A DNA stretch of 64,000 bases, taken from Acanthacorydalis orientalis. Lineage: Eukaryota > Arthropoda > Insecta > Megaloptera > Corydalidae. Shown here one piece after another: positions 57,796 to 64,000 of this stretch (the first letter of the stretch is position 1; each line of letters starts with the position of its first letter). The stretch covers positions 2,017,501 through 2,081,500 of the forward strand of contig CM068313.1 in assembly GCA_034766995.1 (NCBI GenBank), given 5' to 3'. The notes beneath the pieces are model-generated. The model saw nothing but the letters and a program-made list of their open reading frames with translations, was not told where the DNA came from and did not search any database. Position numbers and translations under genes: made by a program.

Positions 57796-60686
57796 TTACT
57801 TCTCCGCGCAGTACGTTCGCAGTTCTTCGAGCGAGCACGGTTTGTCGCAGCACTCTTCCGTGATTCCCCTCGTGTAACGTCTGAACTTCTTCGGGTACAT
57901 CGCCGTCGCGCTCATTCGCGAACGGAACGGGAAATGGGGCGATATCCGCGACAGTTCCATGAGTGCTTGGTCCTCTTGGTCGGATTGGTAAGCGTAATCA
58001 GGTTCGTAATCTGGAACAATCGCGAAGGTATGCATTTAGCGAACGGAAAACGTAAGTAAAACATGATGAAGGTGCGAGTAGTGGAAGAGTCGTAAGCTAT
58101 ATAGATCACAACACCGGCTATTTTTCGATTCTAATCATTTGTTTCGGTCGAATTCGTTAGTCGATTGTTAACAAGGAGATTTGAATGTAGTTCAAGGGTT
58201 TCGGTCTGATGAAACGGGAAAATTTGAATTTAAATGGCGTTATATTCGGTCATAAAATCATTAAGTGAGGTTTGAGCATCGACAAAATTTTCTGTACGAT
58301 GCCGCTCTGAAGATAATGGCACCGGAATGTTCATAAGCAACGACCAAATCTGCAAACGAATAAAAAACTGTAACATGTCCTGTACTTATGAAAAATGTCG
58401 ATATTTAATTCTGTTATTTGGCGATATTCGGACATGTTTTTCTAGATTTAAGTGTGATAACAATGTGCAGCCATTGTTCATGATGCGACGCCTTCGCACA
58501 TGCACAAAAATGTGTTAGATCATACTGAAAAAGAGCGCGAGAGAGAAAGAGTGTGTTATAGAAATCTGGTATACTGGCAGCAGCCGTCTTTGATGCTGTA
58601 ATATTTCTACGGTTCGACAGTGTAACAAACTGTGAAGCGAGACGAAGTTCAATGGATTATAATTCGTCATTTAACACTCTGTTTATCGAATTAGTTATAT
58701 CCGATAATGAATGTATGTTTTTTTTTATTATCAAAAAGAACAAGTTTGCAAACATCAAAAAATGAAACAGACATTTTGAAAACAATGTAAACTTTAAAAC
58801 ATTTTTTTTTTATTTCGGACATAGAAATCTAGTAAGATGAATGAAGAATCACTGATTAATTGAAATCAGTTTTTATTTATGGGACTTGGATGTTCCGTCG
58901 AATTAAATTAATTCAATCGTGGAATGAATAAAAACTATGATTATTAATATCTACAATTTAGATTTCTTTTGTCTGTTAAGTGTTTAAAAACATATGAATG
59001 TCTGTAGATGCAAATTTTAGCAATAAAATAGTAAAAGTCCTCTTGTCAATAGAATGGTGCTGAGTAGTTTGATTGAATCGATACTTTTATACATTAGGTA
59101 ATATGTTTAGAGATTAAATGCATTTGATATTTATATATTATCTTGTGAGTGCATTTTGTAATGATTCTTATAGTTATGAATGTCAGACTCGCAATAATGT
59201 AAATCTGAGGTTCATAAAATTGACAATAGAACGCGTACATCAGCACTTTCTTGTCTGTATTGTATCATTTGTTTATGCTGATGTGTACGGCTAGTGTGAC
59301 CAGTGCTGATTGTTTTAAATTCTGTGGTAAATTTTAAAGAATTAAGCGCGTCTCATGCCGAAAATAACACATGTAAGTAATTAAAATTTTGTTTTATTAT
59401 TGTTTGACTAGATTTATCAATTCAATAGAACAATCAACAATTAAATACATTTATGAATACGTGTAACGTTCAGTTGTTTTTCTGTTCTGTCAATATTTTG
59501 AATTGTCGAATTTCGTTCTTAAATTTTTAGTTTTGGTATTGATTTCGTACAAAAGTGATATACAATGTATTTTAAAACAAACTGTGATTTAATATTCGTT
59601 ATAAATATCATATTTTTTTAAAAATTGTTATTTCCCGGTCAGTAGAACAGCAAAATATTATTTGTTTATTGATGTTTATATTGTACTTGGATGTAAGAAA
59701 AGTTGCCTATCTTAAGACAATGAATGTTTTTTTAGTCAAAAAATACTTCTCTGTTGTTGAATATCAAAATTTATTCTTTTTAATTTAATATATAGTTCTT
59801 GATAACTGAGTGGTTATTCTATTACAAGGTATATAAGTTCTTGACATACAATAGACCAATTTTTAATTGGTGAGAAGTGGTGGTGAATGTATATTTTTTT
59901 GGTACCAAATCTTTTGATAAATAATTTGATGTTTTGGTAAAAAGTTATAAATTAGATATTTTTGTGGTAATTATATGATGGTTTATAGTACGTGTTCAAA
60001 ACTGTGTTTCAACTGACGATGTGTACCCTGCTTCAAAATCATTTTTATAACATGCTGAAATTGTAATACTGAATAACAATCAAAATTCACTTCTATTCAT
60101 TTGTTTCGTCGTTTTTCTTTGTTGCAAATGATTGCGAAAAGCAATTGTTTATGTGATTATTCATTTTTGTGGTAAGTGTTGTAAATATATCTATGTATGC
60201 GCCGGTCGAAACAGAGAAGATTTGTTAAAACCGCTGGTATTTTTTGAACATTGTGTCTGTTTTAAAAGATTAGACCTAACAACTGTACAAAGTGTACAAG
60301 CGAATCTTTTGTTTTGAATGAAAGCGCGAAACCTTTGAATGAAACGCGTTGGAATTCTTTCCTTCAGTGAACGCTTCCTCTTTCCATCCACAAATATAAA
60401 ACGAACAGTTCGGGGATTATTTGAAGTCGTATCTTAATTTATTCATAGTTCGTTTACAAACGCTTTATTTATGTATCGAATAATATGCATAGGTAAGGGT
60501 CATACCTGATTTTTTCGCGTACATGTTGTTGAAGTTGCCCTTGCAGACTTGTGATATCTCGTTGGCTAAGTATTTACCGCAAAGTTTTCTATTTCGTTGT
60601 CTGTTCTCTTGTCTGTAGTCTAGTTGTGCTTGTGCGAAAATACAGATGCAGACAGCTGCTATTAATGTCCAATAAACGTTTCCCAT
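57796..60686 (-). CDS. Insulin-like peptide precursor
   Basis: Secreted prohormone of the insulin/bombyxin family. Two coding exons, 60686-60506 and 58010-57796, join in phase 1 inside the C-peptide, the classic intron site of insulin genes (131 residues). Residues 1-20 are a signal peptide ending in FAQAQ. The B chain has Cys36-Gly and Cys48 separated by 11 residues (KLCGKYLANEISQVCKG). The A chain at 109-131, GITEECCDKPCSLEELRTYC, has CC-x3-C-x8-C and no mutated cysteine. Processing sites are a dibasic KK at 58-59 and RRYTR just before Gly109. The C-peptide is about 45 residues. ATG directly follows an acceptor (ttgttacag|ATG), so a 5' UTR exon must lie further upstream. The intron is 2.5 kb. 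A poly(A) candidate (TTTATT) lies at 57631. The specific orthologue cannot be told. Confidence 0.9.
58290..58660 (+). repeat. Dispersed-repeat copies within the insulin-like intron
   Basis: 58290-58345 (gatgccgctctgaagataat, ggcaccggaatgttcataag) belongs to the main dispersed family. 58520-58660 matches 24540-24700. The rest of the intron is AT-rich without further features. Confidence 0.6.
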
Positions 60687-60707
60687 CTGTAACAATTATT
60701 GGAATTG

Positions 60708-60709
<2 letters not shown>

Positions 60710-60747
<38 letters not shown>
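60710..60747. repeat. (TA)n microsatellite
   Basis: TA run of about 38 bp directly upstream of the insulin-like coding exon, inside its 5' intron. Confidence 0.96.
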
Positions 60748-60752
<5 letters not shown>

Positions 60753-61175
60753 ATGTTGGTTTATTATATAAATGTACTCTTGACTAACTGAGTGTTTAAC
60801 TGTAGCCGTGGATCCTTTTTCACAGACACAATCCCTCTACAAAGGATTTATTTAATATTAATATTGTTTTTCTCCAATGTTTCATACAAAAGACAAGTTT
60901 AATTTTCAGACTAGCGCTGAAGATATTCAATAGTTTGCATTTTCGTTGCACAACCGATTTGTAACGAAAACGGGGGACGAAAACGATTGTGTCTCTTCCC
61001 ATTAGTCTGCGATTCTGAGTGTTGGTTTATTTTCTATCGCTCCCCACATCTACCCTCATCTCTGACAGAGTAATCAGTGAACGCGACTATACATTTTTTT
61101 TGATTCTACCCGCTCGATTTTAAACCGTCGAACGGTTTTGATTTTCTTTCACGGATTTTCAAATCTAAACTATGT
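60748..61175. other. Spacer upstream of the insulin-like gene
   Basis: Probably includes the 5' UTR exon or promoter of the insulin-like gene, but I could not place them. No other signal. Confidence 0.35.
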
Positions 61176-61179
61176 GGGG

Positions 61180-62110
61180 CATGTCATGGGATTCTGTGAT
61201 CGTAACTCAGCACAGTGCTCGCTCTCTACATCAAACTTGTACCAAATTTTTTTTTCGCTACGGGTTCAGTTGCCACGAAGTGTCAAATTCGTGCAGTTTT
61301 TTCTTACAACATTTTGAATTCTACAAATGCAAATCGCGAGCAATTCACAATTTGTGAGTCAACTATTTATACGATTTGAAAAATTCGAACGGAGTTAGAA
61401 ATAGTGTTAAATTGTCTACAGTGAGCATGTACCAAATTGTTTTTTTCCTTATCAACTGTTACAAACATTTTTTTAAAACAAACTTCACACAGCTTCACAT
61501 AGACTTTTTTTTACAAAAGTTCGAATTCGACAAATACGGCTTGCGAGTTATTTGATATTTCTGAGCCGTCCGTTTATCCGATTTGAAAAATTTGAACGGC
61601 TTTCGAAAGAGTATTAAATTGTTTGCAGTGAACACGTGCCAAATTATTTTTTCCTTACGGGATCAACTGTCACAAAAAAAATTTTTAACATACTTCATAC
61701 AGACTTTTTTTTACAAAAGTCTGAATTCGACAAATGCGGCTTGCAAGTTATTCAAGATTTCTGAGCCGTCCGTGTATCAGATTTAAAAAAATCGAACTGC
61801 GTTCGAAAGAGAGTTAAATTCTCTATAGTAAACGTGTACCAAAATATTTTTTTCGCTACGGAATCAATTGTTAGAGACAGTCAGTTAAGCGTATATTTTT
61901 TTTTTACAAAATTCGACAAATGCACGTCGTGAGTTATTCGCGATTTACGAGTGAATCGTTTATTCGATTTGAAAAACTCGAACATCATTCGAAAGAACCT
62001 TAAATTCTGTACAGAAAACTTGTACCAAATTTTTTTTTCACCTCGAGACCAATTGTTACGCTGTGTCGAATCCCAATCCGATTTCAGAAAACTCTTAAAT
62101 TCCCCACATC
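61180..62110 (+). repeat. Tandem array, unit about 195 bp, five copies
   Basis: The anchor gtaccaaatttttttt (with variants) occurs at about 61241, 61431, 61638, 61838 and 62024, spacing 186-207 bp. Shared words are cgctacgggatcaactgt, ttcgacaaatgc, gatttctgagccgtccgt and cgatttgaaaaattcgaac. Copies are strongly diverged, so the array is old. Short plus frames inside are by-products. Confidence 0.9.
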
Positions 62111-62259
62111 AGATTAGATCTGTTGAGTGTTCAAATTAATTAGGTGCCTTTTTTAAAATAGAAAATTAATATTTATTCATGAAAAAGTCTAATACGTTTC
62201 AATTCTCAGAATGTTCTCTATTATTTTATATAACTTTTTCTCACAGGTCTTCTCCCGCT

Positions 62260-62570
62260 TGATTATCGATCCAAGGCCCTTTTCGATACTCTCGAGTCCG
62301 GCATCCGTTCAGTGTGGCCTGCCCATCGCAGGCGGAGCATTCTTATAAAAGCCGATAGTTTCGGTTTCTTGTAGACTTTTTATACGATTCGAAGTTGCGG
62401 CGTATTCTCCATATACGTCTATTCTTGACTGGCCCAAACATCCTTCTTTCGACGGTGTCCAACATCTATGCGCTCTCGGCTGACATAGTCCACGCTTCAT
62501 ATCCACAAGATATGACAGTACGGACGAGCGTTTCATACAGTCGGATTTTGGTCTTCCTGTACCACATTTG
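62260..62570 (-). pseudogene. RTE-like non-LTR retrotransposon C-terminal fragment
   Basis: On the minus strand the reads KTKIRLYETLVRTVISCGYE and AWTMSAES, then ERRMFGPVKN, RRIWRIRRNFE and (after a frame change) RLRWAGHTERMPD-type sequence follow the order of the conserved C-terminal region of RTE/BovB-type reverse transcriptases. In-frame stops and frame changes make it a pseudogene. Confidence 0.8.
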
Positions 62571-62574
62571 TGGA

Positions 62575-63577
62575 TTTCATTACGGGAGCGAAATATGTGC
62601 TGTTTGATGATACCGTTCGTTTTGGAACTTCTCGCGATTCTTCATTTTCACTGGTGATATTTCAGCCGAGTTATGCGGAACTGTTTACAGCCTCGAAATT
62701 GTAACGGTGACGTTTCGACCTAATCTCCTCCTTCGACTTCCATTTTGCAGCATTACTTTGCTTTTATTCTCGACATTTTCATCTTACATATCTGAATCAG
62801 TATTAGTTATAATTTTTTTTCGCCATGAATTTCAAGGTAGTGTGAATCCTCTTAGTGTGTGTCTATACTGTCAAATTGTACACGTGTATGTGTAGTTGCA
62901 GCAGCAGTGTCATGGTAACGAGACGTTGCTTAGTTACACAAACAAGTCGATCGATTGTTATTAATAATAAATAAACATTATTAGTTGTCAGTCTGTCACT
63001 CGGCATTTTTATTTAGAGTCTTGGAATACATTCACACAATCAGAATATTTTACCCGTTCCTTCCAATGAAACACATATGTGTGATAGTCCGTCGGGGATG
63101 GAATTCACGCGAAACCAAATCTCTGTCCTAGCACTGTGCGTTGTCCGCGCACGAATACGGACCCCGATCCGTGGAATACATGGAAAGACGGTACCGGTCA
63201 CAGACGGACACACTCCGTTTTGTATTGCGATGACGAACTGAACAGACTGTAATTTAATCAACGGCCGTTGCGTAACGTGTGACTTATTTGTGTAAAAAGA
63301 AGCGCAGTTTATCGGGAGAAAAACAAACAGTTTCGCACGTGTGTGTGAGTGTGCATGTGGATTTCGATTCATAGTTCCGTGACTTCGCACAAAACGGTCA
63401 AAAATTATGTTTATTGTGACTGACAATTGCCAGAGGTCAGAAACTCGTGCGGGTGTTTATATGGAATATTTTTTTGAAATGATGATAAAACCGGTCGAAA
63501 AACGAACACTGGCGTTCCGGTCCGAGACGAAACGTCGGACGTATTGCGAATGTATGTTTTGTGCACACACTTACACA

Positions 63578-63660
<83 letters not shown>

Positions 63661-64000
63661 ATTTGCGAATGAAGGATGTAGATAAATAATGGAACAAACA
63701 TCGGATATCACGCGCGTGTCACGCAGCCGTACGGATTTCAGAGTTCATCATGTTGTAATGAACTTGATTTACGGTTCGTAGTAAACAAATTTCGTTCAGC
63801 TCGATTTGAGCACACGCTTACGTTGTACCTGATTGTGTGTGTGTGTGTGCGTGCGAGCCGATTTGTTTATGTCGAAATGCGATCAAGATCCGCGATTCGA
63901 ATGAAAATGTATGCGTTGATGGACTTTGGATTCCTTTGTCGAGCGTGACTCGCCATCGGTTTCATTCACAGGTACACCTATGTCGAGTCGCACTCGACGT
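62575..64000. other. Right flank, no gene recognised
   Basis: The segment 63040-63560 is CG-richer than its surroundings and may be regulatory. The 128-codon minus frame at 63040-63426 and the plus frame at 63407-63658 match nothing I know. Continues past the right edge. Confidence 0.4.
63582..63656. repeat. Compound (AT)n(GT)n microsatellite
   Basis: About 46 bp of AT followed by about 29 bp of GT. Confidence 0.96.

Noticed and set aside
1..64000. tRNA, rRNA or snRNA genes
   Set aside because: No cloverleaf with A/B boxes, no rRNA core and no snRNA signature was noticed by eye; a tRNAscan-SE and Infernal run would be decisive.

Overview
The window looks like nuclear DNA of an arthropod, most likely an insect. 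It has spliced genes with GT-AG introns, mostly 55-100 bp with a few of 0.5-2.5 kb, AATAAA-type poly(A) signals, mariner and piggyBac remnants, and a caudal-type first exon beginning MVSYYNPMAMYR. It is AT-rich, with long (TA)n tracts every few kb. Coding exons and two promoter-like islands are clearly richer in GC and CpG. I cannot fix the order of insect. No rRNA, tRNA or CRISPR was seen.

Layout. 1-3.3 kb: first coding exon of a putative caudal homeobox gene (minus strand, continuing off the left edge) under a GC-rich upstream region. 3.3-26.7 kb: gene-poor and repeat-rich. It holds a composite minisatellite, satellites of about 84, 81 and 111 bp, a block that occurs twice in direct orientation (5.35-7.2 and 11.6-14.3 kb), units of about 290 bp with (TA)n tails, a second GC island (21.05-21.66 kb) and a transposon graveyard at 22.3-23.6 kb (two mariners and a non-LTR remnant).

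26.8-60.7 kb: gene-rich, with mostly alternating strands. The order is bestrophin chloride channel (-), TFIP11 spliceosome-disassembly factor (+), HPF1 histone PARylation factor with an N-terminal PBZ zinc finger (-), Rab escort protein (+), aspartylglucosaminidase (-), DNAJC24/DPH4 (+), clathrin light chain (+), AMN1-like leucine-rich-repeat protein (-), TIMM8 (+) and an insulin-like peptide (-). Full exon chains with consistent splice phases could be traced for all of these. Most are housekeeping genes with unrelated roles (mRNA splicing, ADP-ribosylation, Rab prenylation, lysosomal glycoprotein breakdown, diphthamide synthesis, vesicle coats, mitochondrial import), so the cluster is a stretch of compact genes and not a pathway. 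Neighbours share promoters (AMN1/TIMM8, 146 bp apart) or 3' ends (TFIP11/HPF1). Gaps between genes are filled by MITEs, including piggyBac-like ones with TTAA duplications, and by retroposon scraps.

60.7-64 kb: a tandem array of about 195 bp, an RTE-like reverse-transcriptase remnant and an unassigned flank.

No unknown multi-gene system was found. The most unusual items are the duplicated composite satellite block, a dispersed repeat family that has become tandem arrays, small TTAA elements with palindromic interiors, and a 12-nt candidate microexon in clathrin light chain. Exon borders were read by eye and may be off by a base or two.
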